Assembly: GCA_021234155.1 (NCBI GenBank)
Contig: JAJEKV010000072.1
Span: 3,122,299-3,186,298 of the forward strand
DNA: 64,000 bases
DNA from: Isoetes taiwanensis
Taxonomy: Eukaryota; Streptophyta; Lycopodiopsida; Isoetales; Isoetaceae
Direction of reading: 5' to 3'
Part shown: in pieces, positions 44,166 through 55,849 of the stretch
Layout: every line of letters begins with the position of its first letter
Numbering within the stretch: the stretch's first letter is position 1
Program-made: the position numbers and the translations under genes
Notes under the pieces: generated by a model
Database searches by the model: none
What the model saw: the letters and a program-made list of their open reading frames with translations, nothing else
What the model was told of the DNA's origin: nothing

Positions 44166-47100
44166 GCTTCCCAAGTTTGAAAGCTCTTGCCTTGCAGATT
44201 GGATCCAACCAGGTGCTTCTTCCACTTGGATTGAGTCCACTGGTACTTGTGGAGGACTCATCATGATATGGAAAGCTTTGCCTCATGTCTTCTTCTTTAA
44301 TAGCCCTAGTAAGTGTTGGCAGGCAGTTGTCTTTTCCATCAACAATTCCAATTTTGGAGTTATCAATATCTATGCTCCTACTTGTCCAAAGGATAGAGAA
44401 AATCTTTGGCCTGATATCTTATCTTGGATGTCTTCCCAACCTAGAGTTATTTGGATAGTCTCTGGTGACTTCAACAACACCCCAAACTGGGATATGAAGT
44501 TAGGAAACAGAATCAACATGTCTACAAATGAAAGAATCAATTGGGACTCCTTCATCTCTGAGCTAAATTTGATCCATGTCCCCTCCTCCACTGCAATATA
44601 TACCTGGTCAAATAAGCAAAAAAACTCGAATAGGGTATTTTGTGCTTTAGATAGATTCTATGTTTCCACCTCCTCATGTTCCTTTTGGGATAACTGCTAT
44701 GTAGTGAGTGATGAGTCTATTTCCATCTCTGATCATCAACCACAGTTTTTACATACCAAACATCTTCTGCATCTTCCAAGGGAAGGTAATATTCCTTTTA
44801 AGCTAAATTGCTCCCTTCTTGGTAATGAACAGTTTTGCAGTGACTTCAGGAATTTCTATATATCCCTGCAGGATAATCATACATCTACTAGTGCTTCTAT
44901 GAAATCCTTTTACTCAAAGATTAAGAAAGTTAAGTCCTGGATTAAAAATTGGTCTCAGAAACTTCATAAAGAAAAGACTAGGCTCAAAGAAAATTACTTC
45001 GAGCAAATGAAGGATATTAGAGGCCAACTTCAACATCATCCCCATGATCTAAATCTTCAGATTGGAGAGGAGGTGTTAGAAAAGAAAATTAAATCTATTG
45101 AAGAGTTGGAAGCTAGGAGCTTTGCTATCAAATGCTCCAGGTTTTTCTACAGATCTGCCAAAAACAGATTATTGAAAAATTCCATCCTTAAAGTTCACAC
45201 TGATACTGGTGCATGTCTAGACTCTCCAAAAGATATCAAATATTTCTTTCAAGAGAAATATGCCTCCCTGTTCAATGGCAGAGATTCTAGTTCCACTACC
45301 TCTACCTCAAAGAAAGATGATTTTATTTCCTTGATCAACCAGATCATTCCCAACTCATGTAATCTTATGAATGATTCTATTGCTGCCACTCCAACTGAGC
45401 AGGAAATTTTCAAGGTCCTCTTGAGTTTTAGCAAGGGTAAATCCCCTGGACCAGATGGCCTGCCACCTGAGTTTTACATTTGCTTTTGGGATATCCTAAA
45501 GACTGATGTGGTAAATTTAGTGCATGGCTTTTGGAAAGCAGAGCATCTACATCCATCTATTTCTGCTGGCTTAATTACTCTTGTTCCAAAAATTGATATG
45601 CCATCTGCCTTTTCTGATTGGAGACCCATATCCTTGACCAACTCCTCATATAAATTATGTGCCAAAATTATTGCCAATAGGATCAAACCTTTCCTTCAAG
45701 AGAACATCAATATTAAGCAATCTGCCTTTCTTCCTAATAGATTTATTTTGGATAACTATATTGTTGCTATGGAAGGTTTACACTGGAATAGGGTCTCTGA
45801 TCAAGATTGCATTCTTCTTAAACTAGACTTCAAGAGGGCATTTGATTCAGTTAACTGGGACTTCCTTGAATTTGCCATGCATAAAATTGGATTTAACCCC
45901 AAGCTCATTTCTCTAATTATGGGATTAAACACTAAGGCAAACTCGGTTGTTCTAATAAATGGCTCCCCCTCTAACTTCTTCAATCTTTCTCGAGGAGTAA
46001 GACAGGGTTGCCCCTTAGCCCCCTACCTGTTTCTAGTGGTTGCTGAACTCCTCACAAAGGCAGTTGATTATCATCAAGAATCTGGCAATATCACAGGTCT
46101 AAATCTCCCTGACAATCAAGGCAGTTTAATTCTATCTCAATATGCTGATGACACTTTTGCTTTTCTGGATTCTAATTCAGAAAACATTTCTAAATTCTTA
46201 GGCATAATTGACCTTTTCTCTGCTGCATCTGGAATTTATCTTAATGTTGCAAAGAGTGTGATTGTTGGAGACATTCCTGAGAATTATATTTGTGATATTA
46301 AGGTCCTTGGCACTATGCAAGCAACTAGGCTTCTTGGTATGCCTTTGTCACTCAATCCCAACATCAAAGGCTTGTGGGACCCAATCCTCCAAAGGATCAG
46401 GCAGAAGCTAAATTATTTCAAAAGTTCCTTATCTATGGCAGGTCGTACTATCATTGCTAATTACGTACTTGCGACTTCTCATATTTATTTTCCTCCTCGC
46501 TCTAGTTGTTCTAAGTGCATTTATAATGAGCTGGAAAAAACCATTAGGAAATTCATTTGGGGAGGAAATCATTGATGGGGCGGGATATCATTACGGATCC
46601 AAATCTAATGGAGGACTGGGATGCAAAAATTTATATCTGCAAGCTTGTGCCTTAGCAGGTAAGTTTGTTTGGAGAACTTTATCTGGGAACAATTCTGTAG
46701 CTTCAACTTTCATTAGGTATTGGCTCCATTGCACATATCCTGAAGGTCATCCAAGTGTTAAACACTGTCTGCCAGAGTCAGCCCTCACTTACTTGCACCC
46801 AGGTAGGAATTTCTCTCCTCTGATGCATAACATAATCAAAGCTTGGAATATTGTACAGAGATGTTATGACATCCCCTCAATTCAAGAACTCAACTTGAAC
46901 TCCTCCTTATTCCCGGGTCTCCCGGCCAGGGATAACAATGGTAACATCCCTGCTTTAAGGCATCCTAAAACTTACAGGAAATGGTTGGATCTTGGTATCA
47001 CTCATGTTAGACACCTAATAAGAAATGGTCATGTTATTTCCTGAAATAATCTTAGAAGGCTTCTTCATGGCACTTCAAGTGACAAATCTATTCTCAAACA

Positions 47101-47865
47101 CTTCAAGAGCATCTTGTCACAGTCTGCAAATCTGTTAGTCAATCAGGATGATTTTACCCTCAAGATAAATGGCCATGTCAAATACAAAGTCAGCTTAGTA
47201 TATAATCTGCTTAATCAAAGGGACACCTCTGCTAAAGCTGGGCTTAAATGGTCTATCTCAGAAAGGGAATGCAAGTCTTTATACAATAATGTCTGGAATT
47301 CTTACTGTCCACCAAAAGTCAACTTTTTCATCTGGTTAATAGCCCATAAGAGTCTCCCCAATCTTGTTTCTCTCTCAAGAAAGATTCCTACTGTTCAACC
47401 GAGGTGTCATTTGAATTGCACACAAGATGAATCCATGCAACACATTTTCCAGTGCCCCAAACTCCTGGAGTTTTGGTCATGGTTCTACAGAAAGTTCAGT
47501 GATATGTTTGTTGGGCAACCACATGGTAATTTGCTACAAAGATATATTGAATAATGATGCTTTTTGAATACCATTGTCTTCTTTGCTTTATGGAATATTT
47601 GGAAGTCTAGAAACGAGGGATTGTTTATGGCAAGAATAATTTTTCTATCTTTTGGATTAAGATGAACTTTCAACTAGATTTGGAAGCCTTTGTATGCGCT
47701 CACAAGAGCAAATTGGGTGACAATTATGAGGAAATGGGACTCGTTGGTAAATTTATAGGGGTTTTCAATTTGTATAATTCTGTTTTAAATGTCATTAATT
47801 CTAATGCTCCTTTCTCCGACCTTATTGATAGAATATCCGGAATTCAAGGAGAGGGAGGGGAATAA
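44053..47865 (+). pseudogene. LINE ORF2: endonuclease, reverse transcriptase, zf-RVT
   Basis: The first 840 codons (44053-46575) are open. Endonuclease: MTWNVRGMKGP, LILLQETKLP, GGLIMIW, FGVINIYAPTCP, VSGDFNNTPNWD, ISISDHQPQF. RT: GKSPGPDGLPPEFY, LVPKIDMPSAFSDWRPISL, LLKLDFKRAFDSVNWDF (motif A), RGVRQGCPLAPYLF (motif B), SQYADDTFAFLDS (catalytic YADD), then LLGMPL and SMAGRTIIANYVL. All catalytic residues are in place. A frameshift near 46565 (after FIWGGN) moves the reading to the frame ending 47044. TGA there is followed in the same frame by a block to 47554 with FFIWLIAHKSLPN and CTQDESMQHIFQCP (zf-RVT). A last shift gives ALWNIWKSRNEG and the tail to about 47865. Confidence 0.9.
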
Positions 47866-48742
47866 GTTCGACACAATCTTGACTTACCAAGAAGCTACAC
47901 ACTCACTGCAACAACTCGGGGTCTCAAATTTAGAGCCACCAGGCCAGATGCAAGCTTCGGATGATATCATGTTATATAAGGTTAGAAGTACCCGATAATG
48001 AATCTACGGGCTAAGATATACCGCGAGAGAAGTGGTGCAAATGTATTGCTGTTGAGTTTTTTGTTCATGTACCATTTCTCCTTTGAGAAAGACAACTCAA
48101 TGTACAGAGAACTATATTATTCCCACAAAATGCTCTCTGACCTTTATGGCACTTTACTCCTGCTAATGGCCAAAGAGGATGTTCATCAGCTGCTCATGGA
48201 AAATGGATCTGAGCATAACAGTTACAAGTTTGGTACTGACTCAGGGTTTTACTGGGTCTACAACAGAATCTTTGACCAAATCATGAAAGCCCCTTAACCA
48301 TCCTATCAGCTTCCTTTTTCCAGCCTCAATCTCTATCTGCAACAGTACTTCTTGCCATAATCCCAGTTGCTCAGTACATAATCATTCTCTTGTCTAACAC
48401 TTCAAACAGGTACTTGGAGATCAATTTTGTACTTGCAGGATTTTGGAGCTCGTTTGGCCAAATGGTAACCTTCAATCCAGCAACTGTTCCAGCTTACTCA
48501 ACTGGTGCAAATCAGCATTTTGGATAATTTTCTACTGCAGAACAACAGCACTTTCTGGCTGTACTTTTGGTGTCACGTTACTGTTTAAACATTATGCTCA
48601 TTCCATGTTGATACTTCTTTATTTTAACTCTAAGATGTAACTAATGGGAAATCTTGTTCCCTCATTGGTTACACATATGTATGGCTTTTATTAATTAATG
48701 GAAAAAACATCTCTTAACCTCAAAAAAAAAAAAAAAAAAAAA
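47866..48742 (+). other. LINE 3' UTR and poly(A)
   Basis: Contains one open frame of 99 codons at 47998-48297 (MNLRAKIYRERSGANVLLLSF...) with no recognised domain; it may be chance. The 3' UTR ends CATCTCTTAACCTC followed by about 22 A (48721-48742). The nearby AATGGAAAAAAC may serve as a weak polyadenylation context. Confidence 0.7.
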
Positions 48743-49928
48743 GACAGATTTTGAAAAGGCTTAAGAAGCCATGTGGTGCCCTAAAACAATGCATTATATG
48801 TATACTTATTCTTCGCACACTTCTTAGAGATGGAAAAAAGGATCACTTGTAATGCTCTGTATTCTCTCTACAAAGCTCCAATGCACAAATCCCGTAGCAA
48901 TTGAAAGCTTCTAGTGCAAAAATTTCAAATATTGCTTATGCTGAACTAAAGTTTCTGCTTGTAAAAGCTGCCTACTTTTAGTAAAGATTATGCATGCCCA
49001 ATGTTGCAAATCCATTGAAACTACTTTCTAGGTAGGTAATAAACCGTGTTTGAGAAGAATACCAGGAATGAATGAAGGCGAACATAAGTGTAGCATTGCA
49101 AGCAATTTCTAGCTCCAGCTATCGTGAGGCTGCAACTGAGCTGCAACCCTAGCATCGGACTTCTCCAGCAAAATGATATATGAAGAACTAGCAAATATCG
49201 TCCCCTGGTATTTTCCATTTGTATGCTAGAGCATGTTGACAAATGCAAACCCTGAGCTAAAACCATAAGACTTCTCATGAGGTTAAGTTAAAAAACGGGT
49301 ATAACCTATATTAGAAGCTCTGAACAACAATTTGGTGGCGAGCAACAAAGAGTATGTATTCAATTGTCAAGATGTATGCCTTGACGTCAAGACTGTAGCA
49401 ATAATCTTATCTTACCATGTATAATTAATTACTTTAGAAAGATGCATTTGAATATTCTCTTTAGATGCTTGCTTTAAAAAATGGCACGTATGGTGTTTGG
49501 GGTTTGGGGGGGGGGGATGAAAAAGGGCTCATGGAATGCTTATAAAATTGCTACCTATAGGCAACGTTAATGGCAACAATTAATGCATGCCACCTCATGC
49601 GATGTCAATACAAGAGGTGGCGCATTCACATAAGGTACTTTTTAGCCAACACCAACCATTGGATAAAAGTGGGCAGAGAAATCTTAGCCCTTGAAAATTT
49701 TACAATAATGAAAGGGAATTAATTGCACCAATTTGATGACACATGCGAGGAAACATTATGTTGCATTGAATTGAATTGACTCTTATCATCCACGAGAACC
49801 AAAAGGTTTATGGAGCCCAATATGCGAGCAAACCCACTCATCGCTTAGGATTCACCCTCCCCAAAAAAAAAAAAAAAAATACATATCAATACGATGATGC
49901 AGAATTTATTTCATCTCCCTTGATGAAA
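48743..49928. other. Intergenic, no gene
   Basis: No supported coding sequence. A G10 run is at about 49507-49516. A degenerate hairpin end (ATCATCCACGAGAACC-AAA-AGGTTTATGGAGCCC, 49786-49820) belongs to the same family as 30.2 and 59.4 kb, in the minus orientation. An A-run of about 17 follows at 49863. Confidence 0.5.
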
Positions 49929-50158
49929 GGGTAAAAGCACGTTGTGGTGTATCAAAAACGCGCATTTTGACGCCACATTTTGGCACCACCTTTGTGGTAG
50001 AATCAGGTGGTGCATACCGAAGCGGAGATTGCGGGAGTGCGAATTAATGAGCGTCGGTTATTTTGAATTTTATGCCACGTCATTGTCCCTCATTTTGAAT
50101 TTAGAAATAATCACCTCTTCTTCTGTTTTTTTTGCCGCTTCTTGCCGATTGAACCCTA

Positions 50159-51754
50159 ATGGAGTCAGAATTGAATGCCACTGGTTACACGATGAAATCT
50201 CTCCTCAAACAAGAGATTGTGCCCCATGAAGATCTAAAGAAGCTTTGGGGTGACAGAGTTCCAAATAAATCTGGCTACAGGTATTTTCCCCCAAATGTTT
50301 TTGTTCAAACTGAAAAATTAAGGCATATGTTTTATTGTACAGGTTGAAGAATCTGAGCAATGAACAATACAAAGAGTTCACGCAAATTTACAAAAGAATT
50401 ACAGGGAAGCCACATACATGGAGTGGAATGGCTCCTGGAACCTGGACAGTGGCTTATTATCTGCATATAAAGGGGGAGGCTGTTAATTGGAAGAGCTTCT
50501 CGGATTATTATATAAAACTCCCGATGAGAAAGCAGAGGCCAGTTCTTCTAGACCCAAGAGAAAGCATAGGCAAATTTAACCTGACCAGGAGGAAAATAGT
50601 AAAAGTGACAGGGATGATGAAGATGATAGGGAAAAAACCAAATCAGGTTCCTCTAGACCACACATTCAATCTGAACTCACAATCAAAACAGAAAAGCAGA
50701 GCAATGTTCTGAGACCAAAACATGCCATTGCAGGTATGTTCAATTATTAGTTGTGTTACAACAGAAAAAAATCTCAAGCTTGACCTAGATTGTTTTTATC
50801 AACACATAAAATGTAACATCAAATCCACTTCAAGAATGAGGTATGTCTACTACCATTTTGCATCATGTTGGCTGTATTGTCATGTTGTGTCTCTATGATG
50901 TCATCTGTGGGGCATTTCGTGCAATGGATGCGAGGTATGTGTGGTCTGGTGAGTGGTGAGTTGTTGGCATCCACCATGTCCCACACTACACCCCACCATC
51001 TCCCACCACTACACTCTACCATCTCCTACCGCCACACTCCACCATGTCCCACACCACACCCCTCCACCACACTCCACCACCACTATACTCCACCACCACC
51101 ACCACCACACTCCTTCACCACCACCACACTCCACCACCACCACACCACACCACCAGACTCCACCAAGTTTTATGACTTGAAAGAGAGGATCCCTGCATCG
51201 GCCGAGCCAGAAGTGACCCTCCAGAAATTGAACCTTCAAAAGGCAGCAGTTTCCAGGCCTGGATTACAGGAGTTCTTAGAATGGTGTTTTTCAAAATTTG
51301 AGATTGCATTGTGGTCCAGCATGGCTAAGAGTAATGTTGACTTGTTGATGAGAAAGTTGCTGCAGGAATATAGGGCAGATTTCTTTTTTATTTGGAATCG
51401 GGATGACCGCACCAACACAAAATTAAAAGTGGTTAATAAGCCAATTTTCCTTAAGGATCTGTCCAAAGTGTACGAGAAATTTGGAAATACCAAGTGAAAA
51501 CACATTGTTGATAGATGATGCTGAGATATAAGGGTTACGCCAACCAGTAGAACACAATGATATGTTCAAATAGTTTTGCTCCCGACAGGTTGGATTCCAA
51601 TTTCCTTTTGGAGCAACTCAAACCATGGATGGAGGGACTTCTGGCTGCAGAAAGTGTGCCAGCTTATGTGAAGGAACATCAAATGTGGAATACGTGGGAT
51701 TCTGAAGAGTCGCGCAACTGCATGAAAATGCTCAACAAGTATTTTCATAAATGA
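50159..51754 (+). pseudogene. FCP1/NIF-like HAD phosphatase gene, damaged
   Basis: Exon 1 (50159-50280, MESELNATGYTMKSLLKQ...) joins exon 2 (from 50343) across a 62-bp GT-AG intron, in frame (GYR/LKNLSNEQ). Exon 2 shifts frame near 50520. The continuing frame is DEKAEASSSRPKRKHR and, after a stop, SKSDRDDEDDREKTKS, a charged nuclear-like linker. The conserved part is 51255-51600: SRPGLQEFLEWCFSKFEIALWSSM (motif II Ser), NKPIFLKDLSKV (motif III Lys), then in another frame NTLLIDDAE (motif IV Asp-Asp) and PVEHND. The tail LEQLKPWMEGLLAAESVPAYVKEH matches the usual C-terminal helices. These are CTD-phosphatase-like HAD motifs. A clear motif I (DxDx) is not seen; LDLDCF near 50785 is a weak candidate. 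At least three frame breaks suggest a pseudogene. Confidence 0.6.
50985..51166. repeat. CCA/CAC-rich simple repeat inside the phosphatase locus
   Basis: Irregular repeats of CCACCA, CACACTCCACCA and CCCACAC over about 180 bp. On plus, this is open as a Thr/Pro/His-rich peptide; on minus as a Val/Gly/Trp-rich one. It probably lies in an intron, because the HAD-like sequence only starts after it. Confidence 0.8.
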
Positions 51755-51904
51755 ATCTTGTAAAACTCTTTGAAAGTCAATATAAGTAAAAAAATTTCTA
51801 TGATATGTGTTGTACTTTTTCAATTTAAGATATTTGAATGGATTGTGAGCAAATGTTCTCGTGTGTGTTTAGAACTAGAGATGATAGAGCTTTGGCAGTC
51901 CCTA

Positions 51905-52215
51905 GGTAAAAGTATGTTAGGGTGTCCCTTAAAAAGTATTATTTAGTGACCAAAAAATTACCTAAAAAGGTACCCAGGACTGGGTACTGGGTACGCGTTC
52001 AATAAAAGTTACATTTTAGAACTTTTATATATATTTTGGTCTCCGGTAGCATTATTTTTATCTTAACTTTGAATATTAATGCGTCCTTGACTTTTATTTT
52101 GGACCTTTGCACTAGTTTTAATGAAAATAAAAATGAGAAAGTACCCAGTTCTGAAGTACCTAGTGTATGTACTTTTGCAGGTTCCAAAAGTGGTACACCC
52201 TAACATGCTTTTACC
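51905..52215. mobile_element. 311-bp MITE-like element with GGTAAAAG termini
   Basis: Left end GGTAAAAGTATGTTAGGGTG (51905), right end the inverse of GGTAAAAGCATGTTAGGGTG (to 52215), one mismatch in 20. Inside is the palindrome GTACCCAGGACTGGGTAC (51970-51987) and a related GTACCCAG...GAAGTACC near the right end. No clear target duplication. The terminal sequence also matches 49929-49952 (GGTAAAAGCACGTTGTGGTG), upstream of the phosphatase gene. Confidence 0.75.
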
Positions 52216-53013
52216 CCCCTGTCTATCTAACAAATACACATTTGGAAGTGGTGCTGAGTGGAACTGAAACTGTCGTGATTAACTCCACCGACATCAAAAT
52301 TTTGGAAGCTGATACGCAGTGGTTCAATGATCAGTTGATCCTCCTCTTCTCAAGGTGATACTTTCATCTGATTTGTGATCATCGGGATTGCGCCATCATA
52401 TGCATATGTTTGCAGATACATGGAATACTACTTGATGCTCCAAGGAATGAGCCATCCCTTTCATTTCTTTGACCCTCTTTCTCACTCGACATTGTCAAAG
52501 GACACAAATAGTTACAAAACAATAAGGAAACATGTGAATCTGGATAAGTGCCAGTACATGTTTTTGCCTGCTTGTGATGGACATCACTGGACCTGTTTTC
52601 TGATTGTAAGCCACGCGTGTCTCGTACAGAGATATAAACCGAGGATATATCACTTTGATAGCTCGGGCTTGCATGGCAGAAGCAGACATATTGAGAGGTT
52701 AGTGCTTGCTCATTGCATTTTGCTGTTGTGGCACAATGACAACAAACTTTGAATGTAGGTTCCTGGAATTGCTTGGACACAATAATTTCAGCTTTACAAC
52801 CTCAGATGTTGTGAAAATTTTCAGAACGCCTCTTCAAACCGATGGTCATTCATGTGGCCCTGCCGTATATTCGTTTATGCACAAATTTGTGAGGGGGTAC
52901 TTGAAAGGAGTGAATATATTGTTGCCTGATCTAGTAAGTCAACTCAAATGCAGTAGACAAACCAAACTCTGTTATTGACAAAGTGTGGTTAACTGCAGGT
53001 TGTGGACATTTAA
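52216..53013 (+). CDS. Ulp1/C48-family cysteine protease (SUMO-protease-like), 3 short introns
   Basis: Exons: one ending 52354, then 52416-52697, 52759-52933 and 52999-53013 (TAA). The introns are 61, 61 and 65 bp, all GT-AG and all phase-compatible (FS/R/YMEYY; IE/R/FLELL; PDL/VVDI stop). The family catalytic set is visible. VVINSTDIKILEADTQWFNDQLI is the substrate-side W-x-N/L-N-D motif, with GHHWTCFLI (His), YHFDSSGLHG (Asp) and QTDGHSCGPAVYSFM (Gln and nucleophile Cys). Family members cleave SUMO or similar modifiers; many plant copies ride in transposons. The N-terminal exon border is uncertain. The open frame runs back to 52181, but that part is the MITE end, so the ancestral exon starts after about 52216. 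No promoter was identified. Confidence 0.8.
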
Positions 53014-54234
53014 CAAGGTGACCTAGCAAACGCACTAATGACCTGCATTTGCACCACAAAAAAGAATCTTTCAAAGATTCCCTAAAAAAACCCTAAATTT
53101 TGCCACTTTTGGGGGGTCATTAACAAAAATGGCCCTCCGTTTCAAATTTAAGGTGTCGTTTTAGGATGGCCATGTCATAACTTGAACATGTTTTTTTATT
53201 TCAACATGCATATTTGGGGTCTAAAAATGTAAGTTGTATTTAGTCTTTTATGCAAACTTGTCTAACATGCCAAAATCAAGAGAGTGCAAAAAATCTTGTT
53301 TTTCTACATTGCGGAAAGTGTAAATGAAGCTCCTAAGCATTTCGTAGTAAAAATTATGTATACATTACCGGTGGCCTGAGTGAGCAAATGCTAATAGGGC
53401 AAGCAATCTGCACTTTGCTACCCAAAAAAAAAAAATTGTTGTCAAGCTATGAGCCCATAGCATGAAAAAACAATGTTGTCGGGCTACACATTATGCAGCT
53501 AAATAAAGAGAGTAAAAAAAGTCAGATAGCAAAAGATAATACTTGGATAATACATGCACGGTTTTAGGAAAGGCCCATAAAACGAGTAGGTAAGAAAACA
53601 ATCAATTAGGTCGTGGAGTGAAAAATAAGTAGGTTTGAAAAAAAACCAGTAGGTAAGAAAATGACCTGGTAGGTAGTGCCTATGCGCGCATGGGCAAAGT
53701 TTTGATTCTATGCTATGCGTGCATAGGGAAGGTTTTTTTCTTTGTTCTGAGTTTGCCCTTTTTCTCTTAGAAATTGGCCTGATGCTTTTGCCTGCCTTTT
53801 TGGTCGAGATTGCAGCCCGTTGGCTCCGGATTTAGCGCCAGATTGCAGCTTAGAGGTGGATTCTGCGTTGCCAAGTAAGTATTTCAAACCCTTTTGGCGT
53901 TTAGAAAATTTGGTCGGCCAAGTTCTTCTCAGGTCGGCATCATGGACAGTTCTTATTGATCGGTCAGGCTCTTCTCAGGTCGGCCAAGATCTTCTCAGAT
54001 CTTATCATGGACACATACTTTCATAGCTGCAAAAATTGCAAAACAAGGGTTTTGGCACAGTTCTGGGTTCTCCAAAAATGACTTTTTCTGTTGAGAAAAC
54101 ATGGGTTTCGGTTTGTTTTGTTTTGATCAATGGACATCTTCTTCAAAGCAGATTGAATGTTTTTGCAGAAACTACATAACAGGAAGGCCAAACAACAACA
54201 GAAAGACAGAAAATGATATAGCTTGTTTTGTAGT
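53014..54234. other. Non-coding, two palindromic motifs
   Basis: No supported gene. Two members of the CTATGCGCGCATAG family are at 53678-53691 (CTATGCGCGCATGG) and 53712-53726 (CTATGCGTGCATAGG). Short repeats of TTCTCAGGTCGG occur at 53925-54000. Confidence 0.5.
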
Positions 54235-54240
54235 TTGTTG

Positions 54241-54303
54241 TTTACTTCAATGGTAGGTTGGATCAGCCTGTGGGTTTGGAGGTTCGAATCCTCTACTGCC
54301 TTA
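54241..54303 (+). ncRNA. tRNA-like sequence with B box (pseudo-tRNA or SINE head)
   Basis: GGAGGTTCGAATCCTCT (54278-54294) forms a proper T arm and carries the RNA polymerase III B-box consensus GGTTCGAATCC. A possible A box TGGTAGGTTGG lies 30 bp upstream. The 3' ACTGCC has no complementary acceptor strand upstream, and no anticodon arm folds convincingly. I therefore call it tRNA-derived, not a functional tRNA. Confidence 0.35.
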
Positions 54304-55230
54304 ATCTCTCTGCCATTATTTTTCCTTTGTCTTGTTTCTGTCCGTGATCATTTCTTTTAGCTCTGGCTGCTTGCATAGGTTTTGAATATGGGCTCTGGAA
54401 TTAGTTTTAAAAGCACTTGTGTCTATTATTAAGCTTTGAGTGCATCTTCCATCAGAGCTCTTGCATCTTGTGTCTTGCTTTGAATGCTTCACAACATTAA
54501 TGACACTTTGTAGGCGCAATCTTGCATCAGAGTTCTTGCAACCAGAGCTTTTTTAGCATGAGGTAAGAAGATAATATGTATGATCTAAAGATTTTGCAAT
54601 ATCTACTCTGAAACTTTATGGAAAAGCATTTTGCACATGTTTGGAGAAGAATTTGTTCCTTTTTCTTTTGTGAATAGAGTTTAAGGTGATTTGAAAGATG
54701 ATTTTGCAGGTGGATTTTGGCAATTTTGCAAGTACTTTAAGGTAAAATTTTAAGATAATTTGAGTTGTTTCTTTTCTTTGTAAGAGATTTCTAGAGCCAA
54801 ATACGTGTAGTTGCCATGTTTTTGGAAGAGTTGCTTGTCTCTGGAAGCATGTCAAATTAATTTATGCTTTAGACTCTTACTTGTAATGGAATATGGAAGT
54901 TGATAACCTCTTGTGAACTCTTTGCAAAGATATAGCAATTGAAATATAGCATTTGGATCATCGATTCATGCTTTATAAGACTTTGTATAGGAGGTTCGTT
55001 TCTGCCAAAGCATCCAGGTTCTCCATTCCCTTTTGCAGCCTTTTGCAAGTTGGTCCATACATCAGCAATTTTGTTCTCGAGATGTATTCTTGCTTTACAT
55101 TTTGAGTTCAATTGGATCATGCTTGACTGCTTGCAGGTGTTTGGATCCTCTAGAATTTGGGAGTCAATAGGTTTTGTATACTTAAGTGACAACTTTACAA
55201 GTCTAGACAATCTAGCATAAGTGAGAAAGC
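54304..55230. other. No supported gene
   Basis: Only short, inconsistent frames. The 222-codon minus frame over 54869-55537 is produced largely by the tandem array that follows. Confidence 0.5.
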
Positions 55231-55490
55231 TTTGCCTTTGTGTGCATAGTGACGGACAAACAACAAAACTTTTGCCTATGCTCGCATAGACACAAACAAA
55301 CAAAAAAATATTTTGCCTATGCGCGTAAAGACTCGGACAAACAAAAAAGCTTTTGCCTATAAACTTTGGCCTATGTGTGTGAGGCGAGACAAACAAAAAG
55401 ATTTTTCCTATGGCGCATAGTCGCATAAAACAAACAAAAAACTTTTTTATGTATCGCGGCGCGATGGACAATGACAAACAGAAAAATATT
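55231..55490. repeat. Tandem array, ~40-bp unit with CTATGCGCGCATAG core
   Basis: About six units of the form TTTTGCCTATGCGCGCATAG-AC-GGACAAACAAAAAA. Starts are near 55231, 55271, 55312, 55352, 55403 and 55444. The palindromic core is best kept in units 2 and 3 and degrades in the others. On the minus strand the period of about 13 codons gives a repeating FFVCPSLYAHRQ-like peptide. Confidence 0.85.
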
Positions 55491-55849
55491 TTGAAAATAC
55501 TTCGTTTTGAGCTTAGACAAAGAAAGCCTCTGAACACAAGAGCATTTGGTTACACAAAAAATTATAGCTATGCTTGTAGCTCATTCCTCTTGAAGACCTT
55601 CAAAATCTTGAAGAGGAGAAAAATGTTCCAGAAAGTGAGGAAGTTCACAGGGTTATAGCATGTTATTTTGGGACATATCAATTTACACAATCTTTGTGCA
55701 TTAGAATGAGCTGTGATTACTCAAAGATAATGGTCATATATATGGACTTATTATTTATATGCGTGGAGGCAAAACAAATCTTATCAAAAGCTCTTTTTCA
55801 TGATTATTTCACAAACCTAGGGTTTTTGAAGGAATATAAATTGTGTCTG

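Larger units (their letters stand above)
30390..48742 (+). mobile_element. ~8-kb LINE split by a 10.34-kb insertion
   Basis: The LINE occupies 30390 (approximate) to 32394 and 42737 to 48742. It has a 5' UTR resembling 23.66-23.83 kb, an ORF0-like frame, ORF1, ORF2 and an A22-23 tail at 48721-48742. ORF1 is interrupted by a transposon; joining across the TTC duplication keeps ORF1 in frame (Cys-Ser-Gly at the join). ORF1 has one in-frame TGA at 32090-32092. ORF2 has a frameshift near 46565 and a TGA at 47042-47044. It is therefore inactive but fairly young compared with the copy at 23.6-27.2 kb. Confidence 0.9.

Noticed and set aside
30390-48742. Two independent LINE insertions at 30.4 and 42.7 kb
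   Set aside because: The reading frame, order and target duplication at the transposon ends show they are halves of one element.
50865-51170. His/Pro/Thr-rich N-terminal region fused to the phosphatase-like frame
   Set aside because: It is translation of the CCA-type simple repeat, probably intronic; the conserved phosphatase residues begin after it.
52181-52215. N-terminal extension of the Ulp1 frame (FQKWYTLTC...)
   Set aside because: This stretch is the right terminal repeat of the 311-bp MITE, so it is unlikely to be ancestral coding sequence even though an acceptor-like TTTTGCAG precedes it.
54869-55537. 222-codon minus-strand ORF with repeated FFVCPSLYAHRQ-like segments
   Set aside because: The open frame is generated by the 40-bp tandem array (period about 13 codons); the non-repeat half has no recognisable domain.
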